Shown one piece after another: positions 24,874-36,374 of a stretch of DNA of 64,000 nt. The stretch's first letter is position 1. Each line of letters starts with the position of its first letter. A model generated the notes under the pieces. The model had not been told where the DNA came from, did no database searches, and was given only the letters and a program-made list of their open reading frames with translations. The DNA comes from Adineta steineri (taxonomy: Eukaryota > Rotifera > Eurotatoria > Adinetida > Adinetidae). The stretch is from NCBI GenBank assembly GCA_905250115.1, contig CAJNOI010000072.1, forward strand, positions 1 through 64,000, given 5' to 3'. Position numbers and translations under genes: made by a program.

Positions 24874-25877
24874 TTTCTTTTTTGTTATTTAGTCACGAAA
24901 ATAAATCTTTTTTTTATAGGATAAAAAAAACAATAAAATTTGTACTTACCGGCTTACTTACACAATCAAAAAACTTGAATTTGAGAGTGAAATGATTCAG
25001 TGAATAATAGATTAAATTGTTTCTTTTATTCAAATAACTATTCTTAATATGATTATACGAAAATATTCCGATTTATTTAATCCTTTCTCTCCTAATGGTA
25101 TTTATAAGTATAACAAAGAAAATGTACTTTTTTTAAAACTATATGATGATGAAGATTAATATATCAACAGATCTTTGACTATCTTTCAACTGTTCTGATA
25201 AGTCTAATATAAAACGACAAGCAATACAACATTGGAATAAAATCTAATATATATATTTATTGATACAATCAATCGGATGGGTTGAAATTTATATTACGAA
25301 TAATTTATTTAAAATAAACATATATATAATGGAAGGATCAAAAATTTTGTCTTAATCTCTTATTGTTGATACATTGTATAAAACACTTCCTTTTTTTCTG
25401 ATTTATAGCCTAGAATTGTTTTTAAAGACTTTAAATGCAAAGTACGTTATTTTACGATTATTGTTTTTGTGTCTATGAGAGTTTAATTGATTTCGCGGGG
25501 TATCGAAATTGAGTTCATCAAACGATAAACTCAATAATTCATAATTATTATTGTATTATCTATCTATTGTTCATAAAAGAATTAACATCTGATGTTTGCT
25601 TATCTAGACTGAATAATTTTTTGTATAAATAAGTTCATACTAGAAAATTCACTGATCAATTTATGATGAATGATTGACAAGTTTTATTATCTGAAAATAC
25701 TTATTACACTTCAATAAACACGATACAATTTATATGATTTTGTTATTCTTTATCACGTAGAACTAGTTCACTTTGCAAATAAAGTTTTTAAAAGAAATCA
25801 TCAACTATATTTGAAAAAAAAAATATGGGGATTTTTAACAATATTTCAGCATTTACTATATAAAATTCACAAAAAAA

Positions 25878-28800
25878 TTAATTTTTTCGATCAACCATAT
25901 GGTTTATAACATCTTTAATTGTTCCAGCACCTACTGGCCATATTTCATCTACTAGATTCAATGTCTGTCGACGATATTCTTTTAAACGTTGACGGGTACC
26001 TTCAGCACCTAATGTTGATACATAAGTGACTGTATGATTTTTGACATCAAGTGCTGCTGGTTTACCAATATTTTCTCCTTCAACATCTAATAAATCATCA
26101 CGCATTTGAAATAATATTCCCATTAGACGACCTAATTCACGAATACGAGCTATTTCAATGACTTGATTCGTAGATGAAGATGACATAGCTAAAACAGCTG
26201 GTGTAATAAGTACAACTTCAATTGCTTTTCCTGTTTTTAACCATGCAATACGATCAAGTTCATCAACTTGTTCTTCATTCTTATCTAAACCCATATGTGC
26301 TGCACGTAAATCCATCATTTGTCCAACACATAGATCATGCATTGAAAGAGATATTTCACTAATAACATGATTAACACGTTCAGCTGGAAAACCATTTTTA
26401 ACAAGATCATGATTGATTAAACTCATACTAACAGCTATTAAATCAACAGCTGCTAATTGTGCACGACCTTCACATAAATTAACTGGTATTTCATTATTTA
26501 TAGTTGCTTTATGTAATGTGGGTCGACCACGTCTTAAATCACTATTATCTTGAGCTGGTAAATCATCTAATATAAGTGATGATGTATGTAAGTATTCAAT
26601 TCCACATGCTAATGGTAGAACATTTTTAACATTTAAATTATATAAATCAGCAACCATTAACATCATTAATGGTCGTAAACGTTTACCACCAGCTGTAACA
26701 CTATAATTCATAGCTGACAATAATAATTGTTCATCACGATCACTAATTGGTATTGTTTTTTGAATTTTACTAAATGATTGAATTTGTAAAGCATCTTCAA
26801 TTTGTTTTAAATGATCACCAACATATGTTTCTAATTTACGATTTGTTTTTGCATATTGTGTACTTGCTTTATTAATTATACGAAAAAAAGATTTTTCTGG
26901 ATCACTTACACGCGGGAAATGACTACGAAGATCGTTCCAAAAATAATCATGTAAAGATTGATTATTTTGACAAAAAATATGAAGAAATTCACGTATTGCA
27001 GAGTCACCACCACTTATTTCAATTGATTTTAATGTACGGGCTATACGACGACCAAGAAAAGCACCTGTTTGGGCGTCACGATCAGAAGATATATATAAAT
27101 CTGTACAAAGATATAAAAATGCATAGAATGGATTTAATAAATGTTTGTTTGTTTTTTGTTGACGACCAATAAATGATGCATAATGTGTAAATGAAGTAAC
27201 TGAATTTGATGTAACATCATCATAAAAATCACGACAATCATCAGTTAATTGTCCTAAGAATGGCATTATCCATAAACGTTCACTTTCTTCACGAGCAGAT
27301 TTAATATTACCCAAAAATGTTGTACATGTATATGTAAAATGAGACTTGAGAACAGCACCTAGAAGAATACTTGGATTAGATTTATATAATAAATAAAAAC
27401 TTCATAGGAAATTCTAATCTAAATTTTTAAGATTTCGAAAATAAAGAAAACCATGAATATTTAAAATTTTGCGAAAGATTCATAAATTAGCACCATAAAA
27501 GTGTGACATTTACAGTCAATAAATCTTAATATAGATAGTTTAAATTTAATTTTACCTAAGAAAAGTTCTTCATCATTATAAAATTCTTCTGGCACTTTTT
27601 TATCTACTCTTTGTGATCGTAATAAAAGTGCCAATTCATCAAAAGCCAAACTTGTTGCATTAATACTTTTCGTTAATGTAACAAGACTATCAAATGTTTC
27701 TAATAATAATGGTGTTAATGGTGTTTTTGGTATTTCTTTTCGATTAAATTCGCCTCCACGTAATAATTCTTCCATAATTAAAAGCCATTTTTCAATTGTT
27801 TCAGCTGGTGATAATAATCTATCATTTGGACTTCTTCCCGTATTTAAAACAGCAAAATGATGTGCAGGAAGTTTCTCAATATTTCGAATTTCATCTTGTA
27901 CACAATCAACGATAGCATATGCAACACCAAAATAGAAACCTGTTTGAAGTGCATGAAATAATTGTTCATTCATATATGTAATATCTAACATTTTTTTTGT
28001 ATTAATTATTGTTTCAGAAAAATTAAATAGACGTGCTATACCAATACCAATTGTTGTACGTATTAAACGTCCAAATGCTCCAACTTGTGTAAGCATCATT
28101 GGAAATGTTCGTAAAGCATCACGCCATTTTTCTAATAACCATGTCCATTGATCGACATTTGTGTTAGGTGAAAATAATTCATCGCGTAATTTATAAACGC
28201 TTGAACTTGGTTCTGATGAAAAAATATTTGTAATTAAATTTATAACTCCTGATGGATTTTCTTTATTATCTTTATCAGTGATTTTTGCTGTTATCATAAG
28301 AGATGATACTGATTTCATAAACATATGAACAAGATATATAAATTGATCATTTGTACTTGCTGTTGTTGGTAATGCATTTGGTCCAAAAACTTTACCAAAA
28401 CGTAATAACATAAAATCATCACCCATATTACGTAAACCACATTCATATGCTTGTTTTCCTGCATGTAATACAGAAATTTTAGCTAGGAAACTATTTGCAT
28501 CCTCAAAATCTTCACTTGTTGGTGCAACTTTCATCTGTTGTATACCTAAATAAATAAAAATAATTTTTCAATGGTTTTTTTTTCTAAAATCATACCATGA
28601 TTAACCATTTCTTGAATAATTGCAAGATCAGGTATAGTTCGATCATGATAGCTTTGTAACATATGTGATAAATAATCTTTTCCTTTATTTTCAGCTTGTT
28701 CATATGCATGATTTAAATCAAATGGTTGCTCACGATTTTGTGCAGTACAATTTATATTTTCTTTATCAGCTTTTGGTGTTAATGTTTCAATTATATATTT

Positions 28801-29437
28801 ATGATATTTATGTAAACGTTCACTGTCTGTATAATCCTCATTATTTATATCTGGAAATATTTCTTTTGCACGTTTTAATTGTATTGAACGCCATTGATTA
28901 TTATCTTTTTTTCCTTTTTGAAATAGTATATTCGGGTCTTTTAATGCATGTGATGATGATTCAGTAAGACGACGTAATTGTGATATATGTTTATCAGCAT
29001 CATTAAAAAATTGATTTATAGATTCACGAACGAAATCAACAGGTACAGAATACAGACGAGATATATGTCCTGATTTATCGAGAATACGACGTTTTATATG
29101 ATTTGAATGTGTTAATTGCCATATTCGTGGTTTATTAGCATAATCTTCTAATTTCGAAAAAATATATTGTTGAATAAGATTTCGATGTTCAATTTCTTCT
29201 CGAGTTAATTGTTTAGATGATTGAGTTCCTTCCGAACTACCTGATATTTGTGGACGTATAGCGTCTTGCGTGGGTTTCTTATGACTATGTATATGAAGAT
29301 GACGTAAGTGTAAACGAGATATTTTTTGGCCTTTGCAAAAAAAATGAAATGATTATTTAATAAATCGATAAGAAAAAATGAGATACTTTACTAGTCCGAT
29401 TTCTTGTATTAGAATGTGTCCGTCTAAGTGAAGACAT
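25878..29437 (-). CDS. Fusion of class I terpenoid-synthase-like domain and polyprenyl diphosphate synthase
   Basis: Exons 29437-29392, 29330-28596, 28545-27556 and 27358-25878 all join in phase 1 and give 1083 residues. The C-terminal third is a complete trans-prenyltransferase: GGKRLRP (near 814), first Asp-rich motif DDLPAQD (855-861) with RRGRPTLHK, KTGKAIE, second motif FQMRDDLLDVE (1011-1017), then GKPAALDVKNHTVTY. The DDxxxxD spacing and DDLP form resemble bacterial- or plant-type geranylgeranyl/farnesyl diphosphate synthases. The middle region carries a second, divergent set: YAIVDCVQDE (474-479) and LGQLTDDCRDFYDDV (630-638) followed by TSFTHY. The two motifs are 156 residues apart in both halves by hand count. 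The first ~260 residues are polar and unassigned. Known bifunctional enzymes in fungi join a terpene cyclase to a prenyl synthase in this order, making the precursor and cyclising it. Whether the middle domain is catalytic is unknown. No targeting peptide is obvious. Confidence 0.85.
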
Positions 29438-30316
29438 TTGTGGATATATGATTCTTCTGTTTATTCTTTTCAACAGAAATTTTTTGCACGGTATATATCG
29501 TATGCAATCAATGAAGCGCGAAGAAAAAACTAATGTTAATAATCATAACAGCAAAACAAGCACATTATTAAAGCAAGGCTATACGAAAACATACTCGTTT
29601 TCATGTTTTTTTTATCATTTTATATGTGTTACTCATAATTGACATGACCGAATAAATTCTCTATTACACGATTTATATCGTCATCATTATCATTTGTAGA
29701 TATTTATTGACGTCAATATCATTTTCACTTTTGACTTGATACGCTTCACCTTTTGCGAATTTATTGATCAGTTAAAAGTGTAAATAATGAATGAATAATG
29801 TTCTTTCCTTTTCTTTTTTGTTCTGATTATCTGTATTATTTCTTTTAATCTTCGTGATATATATTACTCATTAGACATGACATAAAAGTAATGGGTCTGA
29901 TTCATTGAAAAAAAATCATGACCAATATTTTATGTACTTTTGCTAGTAAAAGAAAAACATGAAGTTTTTTTTTATTTCTTATCAGTTAATAAAATAACAT
30001 ATGTAAATGTATTTTTTAAAAAATATAATATTGACAAAAATCTTGTTATCACTGCTGTCGTTAAATTTTTAATAGTAACAATAAATATATATATTTTTTT
30101 GATGTGAAAAAAAAATAGTTAAGCAATTTTTCTTCCTATTCTCTCACAATCAGTGGTAATATTGACTTAGAAATTATATCTCCATATGTATCGCCTACCT
30201 ATACAAATGGAGATCATATGTCATCAAAAAAAAAAAAAAAGAAAAAGTGAAATGAAAATATGTCAATCTCTTCATTTCTATTTTGTTCGATATTCTCAAC
30301 CGATCAACGTTGAAAA
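29438..30316. other. Divergent intergenic region
   Basis: Upstream of both the isoprenoid fusion gene (-) and the four-helix gene (+). AT-rich with an A-run near 30225-30245. The frame at 29448-29642 has no support. Confidence 0.5.
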
Positions 30317-31129
30317 ATGCATCAGCAATATCCACAATCATTTTTAACACGAGATCAACAATTTAATGCATTATTTCCTTTATCAGTCGTAGCTATTCTA
30401 GCTATTATTCAAATGTTAACTACATTTAGTATCATTGGTTTAGAAATTGGACATATTATACTTAGTGTTAAACTGACAAACTTATTTGCTGGATTCTGGT
30501 TATCACTATCATTTACTATTCTATGGATTTCAATGTTTGCAGCAGGTAAATTTTGAATAGAATGATTCAAATTAATTAATATATTTTTTTTAGTATGTTG
30601 TTGTCGTCGACGAAGTTGTGCAACACATGCTGTTGTACAAAATATTATAGCATTCATGTGTGCATGTGCTTTAATTGGTATTAATATTGCATTTATTCAG
30701 CAACCCGATAAATGTTTTTTACCAGGTGGAATATGTGATAATGTATCATGGTATCATAATCTATGGGATTCTAATGCATGTGATTCTAATAACATTTCAA
30801 GTTATGATTGTAGAAATACTCGTATAGCATTGATTAAAGGTCAATTAGCTGCTGGTGCTGTTATGGCAGCAACATGTCTTATATATTTAGTATTATATTT
30901 TTATGTCAGTTCAAAAGCTAAACGTCATGGAGCACCAACAGCTGCTGATTCTGTTATGGCACCAGTTTATCAACAACAATCTTATATGATCGCTCAACCA
31001 TTTCAACCATCAGCACCCGTTATGCCGTCTGCTTTTCATCAACCATTACCTCAATATAACAATATGAATTATATACAACCAAATCAACATCCAGCAATAT
31101 ATCCACAAATTCCCAATGATCGATTTTAA
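30317..31129 (+). CDS. Four-helix membrane protein with Pro/Gln-rich tail
   Basis: Exons 30317-30545 and 30594-31129 join in phase 1 to give 254 residues. Four hydrophobic segments are visible: LFPLSVVAILAIIQML, FAGFWLSLSFTILWISMF, IIAFMCACALIGINIAFI and AAGAVMAATCLIYLVLYFYV. A Cys-containing extracellular loop (DKCFLPGGICDN...NACDSNN...YDCRN) lies between helices 3 and 4, and a cluster CCCRRRSC sits after helix 2, likely for palmitoylation. The cytosolic C-terminus is rich in Gln, Pro and Tyr (PVYQQQ, QPFQPSAPVMPS). The topology resembles MS4A or claudin-like tetraspan proteins, but I see no CCG motif of true tetraspanins and no claudin WxxW signature, so the family is left open. Confidence 0.8.
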
Positions 31130-31206
31130 TCAAAAAAAAAACTAGAAATCACTACAATAGATGATAAAGAAAAACGAAACTATTGTTTATTTTTTTTTGG
31201 TGTTGT

Positions 31207-32390
31207 TTAGCGACTAAGTTGGTCAATCATTTTTTGAATTCGATTTTCATCTGCAGCACCTGTAAATCGACTAATTTCTTTGCCATTTTTAATAGCCAAG
31301 ACTAGAAAGACATAAGTGAAATTTTATTATTATTAATGTTCAATTTGCTTATAAAATCATGCTTTCGTAATAAACTGTTGTGAATAATATAGTCTACAAA
31401 TCGCGATGTAAACTAATCTTATCTCGTTTATTAATGAATCATACAAACTGTTTATCACGATATCTTAAACATCTGGTTTCTATTTTTTTCAAAATAATGT
31501 CATGACTTTCATATCCATCTGTATATATTTTTAACAAAGAACATGAAATGTAATGCTTATATCACTAAAAGTCATATTTTAACTGTGATAAACTTTAAAA
31601 CATAACTAAACTGGATCAACACGCATCAAACGCTCAAGGACAAAGTCTATTCTATGTCAAAATCAAACGAAACATTCATACAATTTTAATAAAATCATCT
31701 CAAATTTCTTTTGATTATAAAAACGGTTGTCAGTTCCGTTACAACGAGATCAAAGTGTTAAATAGAAACGAACCGTTGACTTCCACTGTAGATAAGAGAA
31801 TGCTATACTGTTCGTCACGACCTATAATAGTACTGCCTTGAATAAGTTAGTCACGGTCTGTTAGGGAAGGGAAGAAAATAGTGAGTTCAATACTCTTTTT
31901 TCATGAAAATATTCAGTGCATACCTGTTGGTACTGCTTGTACACCGTATTTGCCACTTAATTCACTTAAATTATCGATATCGACTTTAGCCAATTGAATT
32001 TGTTTGTCACCAGATGTATCTTTTTTATTATAATTTGTAAGAACTTTTTCCAAGCGAGGTTCTATTCAAAAACTTTTCTATTAAATATGTGTATATCATC
32101 AAAATTAAATAATTTACCTAAAACTTTACATGGTCCACACCTAAAATAAAATTTTTCTAATTTTGATTTTTTCTATTCAAAATTTCTTTCTTCTCTTACC
32201 AAGTTGCATGAAAATCGACAATAAATGGTTTTTTACTATCAACAACTTGTTTTTGAAAATCTGCATCATCTTTTACATGAAAAGTATTAGCAGATAAACG
32301 TAAAACTGATGTTTGAAATTGTCGACGATTATTAATCATCCATAATGTTTGAACATTACGTGTTGCTATTTGTATACAACGAGTAGACAT
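31207..32390 (-). CDS. TXN2: Mitochondrial thioredoxin
   Basis: Exons 32390-32200, 32140-32118, 32061-31924 and 31301-31207 close in frame to 148 residues. The N-terminus (MSTRCIQIATRNVQTLWMINNRRQFQTS) is basic and lacks acids, as a mitochondrial presequence. Then come PFIVDFHATW, the active site WCGPCKVL, KVDIDN, the cis-Pro segment AVPTVLAIKNGKE and a C-terminal helix. Thioredoxin 2 reduces protein disulfides and peroxiredoxin 3 in the mitochondrial matrix. The active-site CGPC lies on a 23-nt microexon. The last intron (31302-31923) is 622 nt with no recognised content. The gene converges on the four-helix gene, with only 77 bases between the stop codons. Confidence 0.95.
32118..32140 (-). 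CDS. TXN2: 23-nt microexon with thioredoxin active site
   Basis: The exon encodes the end of Trp then CGPCKVL, in phase 2 to phase 1, flanked by ATTTTAG and GTAAAT. Skipping it would delete both redox cysteines; it also shifts the frame, since 23 is not a multiple of three. Confidence 0.9.
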
Positions 32391-32619
32391 TATTTTATTT
32401 TAGTAAATCTGAATATATAAAAATCATAAACAATTTTGATTCTTGTTTATACGAATAAAAAAGATTTTTTGAATAGTATTTATATATACATATTATTAAA
32501 AAAAATGGAATTATTTTGAAAATCACAATATTCTTATGGTCAATATTTTATCAGCAAAAAAAAGAAAGAATTAAAAATAAAACAGCACCGGATTGAAATT
32601 AAAAACGATGATTATGATT

Positions 32620-35600
32620 TTATGTTGGGTTAATTAAACGATTGGAAAATGGAAGACGATTTGGAATTAATGATTGTTGATTAAGTCTATAAAAACGAAA
32701 TCTCGATCTTAATGGTTTTGAGAAAAGAAACTACATACTTAATAGAATCGCCGAAGACAAATGTATTTGAAGGATGAAGCTAAAAAAACAAAACTATATA
32801 ATGAAAATAAGAATTATCGAGTATTATTTACTTCATTGTCTAATGAAAACCATAGAGCAATATCAGATGCATGCAATTGAGCACATTTAGCACTTTCTAA
32901 TGCTTGAAAGACGTTAGTATCGTGGAAATTATAATGTTCAAGGATATAACCAACAAAATCAAGAGGATATAATCCTATAGTATTTGAATACTGAATATTA
33001 TTTAATGAACTCAATTGTGTAAATATATCAAAATTTGTTTCGGATGTTATATATATATAATTATATCTAATAGCAAACGCCTTAAAATAAAATTATAATG
33101 TTTTGTTTTTGATAAATATGAAATAAATGTATACTTACATAGTTTTCTATTGTGTGAATATCAATGGTAGGATTTATAGCATGAAGGAGAGTATAAATAT
33201 TAAAATCAGGAATGAGTATTGTTTTTTTATATCGAACAAAAATAATCGGTAACATTTGTTGACGATTATTATATTCTTGTCTATTAGGAATAGTCGTGTC
33301 TAGATTTACATGAATAAGTTTAACATATGATCGTGGTAATGCAGAAGATGGAGATGAAATAACAGAACTACTTGTACTCGCAGTGCGAGATTCAATGAGT
33401 GAATGTTGTAAAATCCTAGAAAAAAAAATGTTTTATTTTAATTCTGCATAATTTTCATTTTTTTTACTTACTCTCCTAATCTATTATATAATGCAATGAC
33501 TGGATGAACTGATGAACCATTACCATCAATATCATGTTCGTCTGACTATAAGAATAAAAATAATATGAGTAAAACTTTCATCTAAGTTTCTTTTTTTGGG
33601 TGGGCGCAGCCTATCAGTACTTTATCTAAGTCGTGTTTTCTGAGTGGGCGAATCAAGATTTTAGTTGGCGCCGTCCACCCACTTCATCCGCTAGATAAAA
33701 CACTGTTAATCTACATGATTTTATTATTGAATAGATGCCTTGTCTTCCTGTTACTACTTTTGAATGTACGACTTCAATATTAACTTTATTACCTGTCAAA
33801 TCTATCCGCAATATATGATTAGCAGAAACCCTTTTCTACATTATGATAACTCTTTATCCTATGATTGTCTTAGTGCATCTATCAGACGTTAGTAAGAAGA
33901 ATATTATTTCATACTTGAATACTATTTTGTCCATCATCTTCAATCATATTTGTTAACGTTGTATTCATACTAGATTTAGCTTTCTTTATATGTATCATAT
34001 AATCATTAACACAAACATGTTGATCAGAATTAATAACAAATACATTTGTTTGTATACAACCATTTGAAGTAAATGATAAAAATTCTATTTCCGGTACAAT
34101 TTGATCAATAACAGCTGTGAATTGATTTGTTGCTTCATCTGTCCATGTTAAATAATCATTATCATTATTTAATGGAATTATATGAGCTAAACGACAAGTT
34201 AAAGAAAAAACTTGATGTTGTTGAAAACGATCAGTTATATGTCGTAAACGATTTATCGGTACATATTCCTCCCATGTACCTAAATCAACATAAAATAAAT
34301 TCACTGTATTATCCGATGAGTCAAAATCAAGTATTTGTGAACGATTCCATATTTTATTGTCATCCGTTGATTTCGTATCACAACATATAACACATAGATT
34401 AATACGGATTTGTTCCGGTTTTATATAATATTGTTTATCATTTAATTTGTTGTAAAAATCGTTAATTTCTTTTTGAAATTTATCAAATTCTACTATATCT
34501 TGTTGAAGTTGAATTGTAAAGCAATGTGGATTTAAGACAGATATTACTACACATTTATGTATTTGTTTAAGAAGATGATCAGGTATATAGAAATCATATG
34601 AAAATCTATTATAAACGATGTTTTGTTTTGCATAATCAAAATTTTTTAATTGATTATTCTTTGGAGACAAAAGTACTTGTTCTTTAGCATCTATATTCGA
34701 TTTAAAATAGGGTTTGGTTTGAGAAATTATTGGTGAAGATTGACGATGAACTAAAATAAAACAAATATATTTGTATTGTCTTAACCCTTTAACGGGTGAC
34801 TAGTGGATGAGCAAGTTTTGTCAATTTTTTTCGCATAGAATTATAACTTTGATGCAGATTATTAGGGTATGGGTGTAGATGGGTACGGCTGTGACTTTGG
34901 GTGTTGCCGTTGTAGCTACATCCACACTCACACTCACACCCTCATAGATATATTCAATCTATGCAGTATCATAGTATTTTATATCAAAATAATTGTTCTT
35001 ACTTCACCGTGACCCGATGATTGGAAAGAAACAAAAAGTGGTATATATATGTCCCACCGCCCGTTAAAGGGTTAAGGTTATTCGTATTGAATAATACGCG
35101 TACTGATTTTATACTAAATTATTGGACTAAAGTTCGAATTTGTTTCAAAGACTTAAGACTCGTTTGCTCCTAGTAAAATATATTTATTGATCTTAGTGTT
35201 CTTCCGGTAAGCAAACGGATCTTATTTCTGAAAGTCAGACTCTGCTAGGTTAGAATCATGATTTTACATTTGTTTTTCTTTAAATTACAGACAAACATTA
35301 GTCATCGTGTTATGCTTTATATTAGTAAAAAGGAATAAATGAAAATTTTATTTACCAGAAGTATCTATGTTCGATGAAGTGTTTTTATTGAATGAGACAC
35401 GTGATGAATGAGTGGTAAGTCGAGTAGAAAATGATTTTCCTTTAAGAGAAAAAAAACAACATTAGTTTATTATGAATTTTGACTTTTTTTTCTACCTTTA
35501 ATGAAACTATGTTGATCATTTTGTTTAATTAAATCCTTATTAATTTCATCATTTAATAATTTACATATAAGTGTATAACCATTGCATGTTTGAAGTACAT

Positions 35601-36374
35601 CATCATTTACATAGATAATTGATGATAATGTTGACCGTTGAACAAATGCTAACGCATCAGATAATTTATTAAATATAACATGAATTTTTCCATTGAATTT
35701 ATTTGTTGATGAAAACATTTTTATTTCTTGAATTGGATAAAAACGATTGAAAAATTCTATTAATTCTTCACATTTAATATTACGTGGTAAACCAGTTACA
35801 ATCACAGTTCGATTATCTTGAATACTATCATCTATTAATATTTGATATCGACGACGTATACATCGTGGTTCAAACGAACTTAATTCAATTGTATTTGATT
35901 GTTTAGAATGTAAAGCCTTAAGGATTTTATCATAACTATAACATGATAATTTATTACAACGAGTTAATAATTCAAGTCGGATCCATCCATTATTTTTATT
36001 TGCATAGTTTGCCAAGACAGGATCATTTTTTAAATTATCTTCATTTATATATGTTTCAACTAGAAAATACAACAAATCATAAAGAGACTATAGATTTTGA
36101 TATACAAAGCAAGGTCATCAAATGTAGATATATATACAAAAATTCAAGGAGGAAAGTGCAGGTTAAGTGCCAGCATTTACCCCTTTGGTATAAATACTAT
36201 CGTCAACAAAATCAATTTTGAGTTGAATAAAAAGCATTGATCATCAAGTTTGCTATTTCACTTATCTTTTTATATATAATAAATCTATGTTTGATGTAAC
36301 TGATAAAATTGTAGTTAGATATGTTTAATAGAATGCTTACTTTGCTGAACAATTGTTGTGTTAAGGGAATCCAT
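32620..36374 (-). CDS. La motif-RRM-extended Tudor fusion protein
   Basis: Nine exons (36374-36341, 36059-35496, 35439-35356, 34750-33915, 33545-33472, 33415-33139, 33080-32832, 32779-32739, 32686-32620) close in frame to 741 residues. Residues ~8-84 are a La motif: IVQQIETYINEDNL, NNGWIRLELLTRCNKL, RCIRRRYQ. Residues ~94-178 are an RRM with RNP2-like VIVTGL and RNP1-like GKIHVIF. Residues ~290-470 form an extended Tudor domain: NPHCFTIQL, EFDKFQKEINDFY, NRSQIL, LFYVDLGTWEEYVPINRLRHI, FSLTCRLAHI. La and LARP proteins bind 3' ends or oligo-U of RNA polymerase III transcripts or mRNAs; extended Tudor domains of the TDRD class read dimethyl-arginine on Piwi proteins and other RNP components. A protein with both could link RNA binding to arginine-methylated partners such as germline granule proteins; that is inference. 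The last ~230 residues have no recognised domain. The Tudor aromatic cage is not fully identifiable. Confidence 0.85.
33598..33680. repeat. Short GC-rich inverted repeat in an intron
   Basis: GGGTGGGCGCAGCC at 33598-33611 is roughly inverted as GGCGCCGTCCACCC at 33667-33680, inside the 369-nt intron between the Tudor exon and exon 5 of the La-RRM-Tudor gene. The GC-rich block stands out in an AT-rich intron and could be a short non-autonomous element, but no clear target duplication is seen. Confidence 0.4.
34781..35075. mobile_element. TTAA-flanked inverted-repeat element (piggyBac-like MITE)
   Basis: The left end TTAACCCTTTAACGGGTG matches the right end, whose reverse complement is TTAACCCTTTAACGGGCG, and both carry TTAA at the boundary. 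The element is 295 bases, non-coding, and sits in the third intron of the La-RRM-Tudor gene. Its interior is richer in GC (GGGTGTAGATGGGTACGG) than the intron around it. Confidence 0.85.

Larger units (their letters stand above)
21978..25877. other. Gene-poor interval with small repeats
   Basis: About 3.9 kb between SPPL2 and the isoprenoid enzyme. It holds a TTAA-flanked inverted-repeat element (22263-22576), a purine-rich tract near 23755-23815, a short trinucleotide run of GTC near 24147-24167, and one candidate coding exon on the minus strand (24777-24873). Frames listed by simple ORF search at 23195-24660 are low-complexity on both strands and not called. Confidence 0.5.

Noticed and set aside
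25878..29437. Reading the two large frames as two separate genes
   Set aside because: The intron at 27359-27555 has clean GT and AG ends with matching phase 1, and the upper frame has no stop or 3' end before it.
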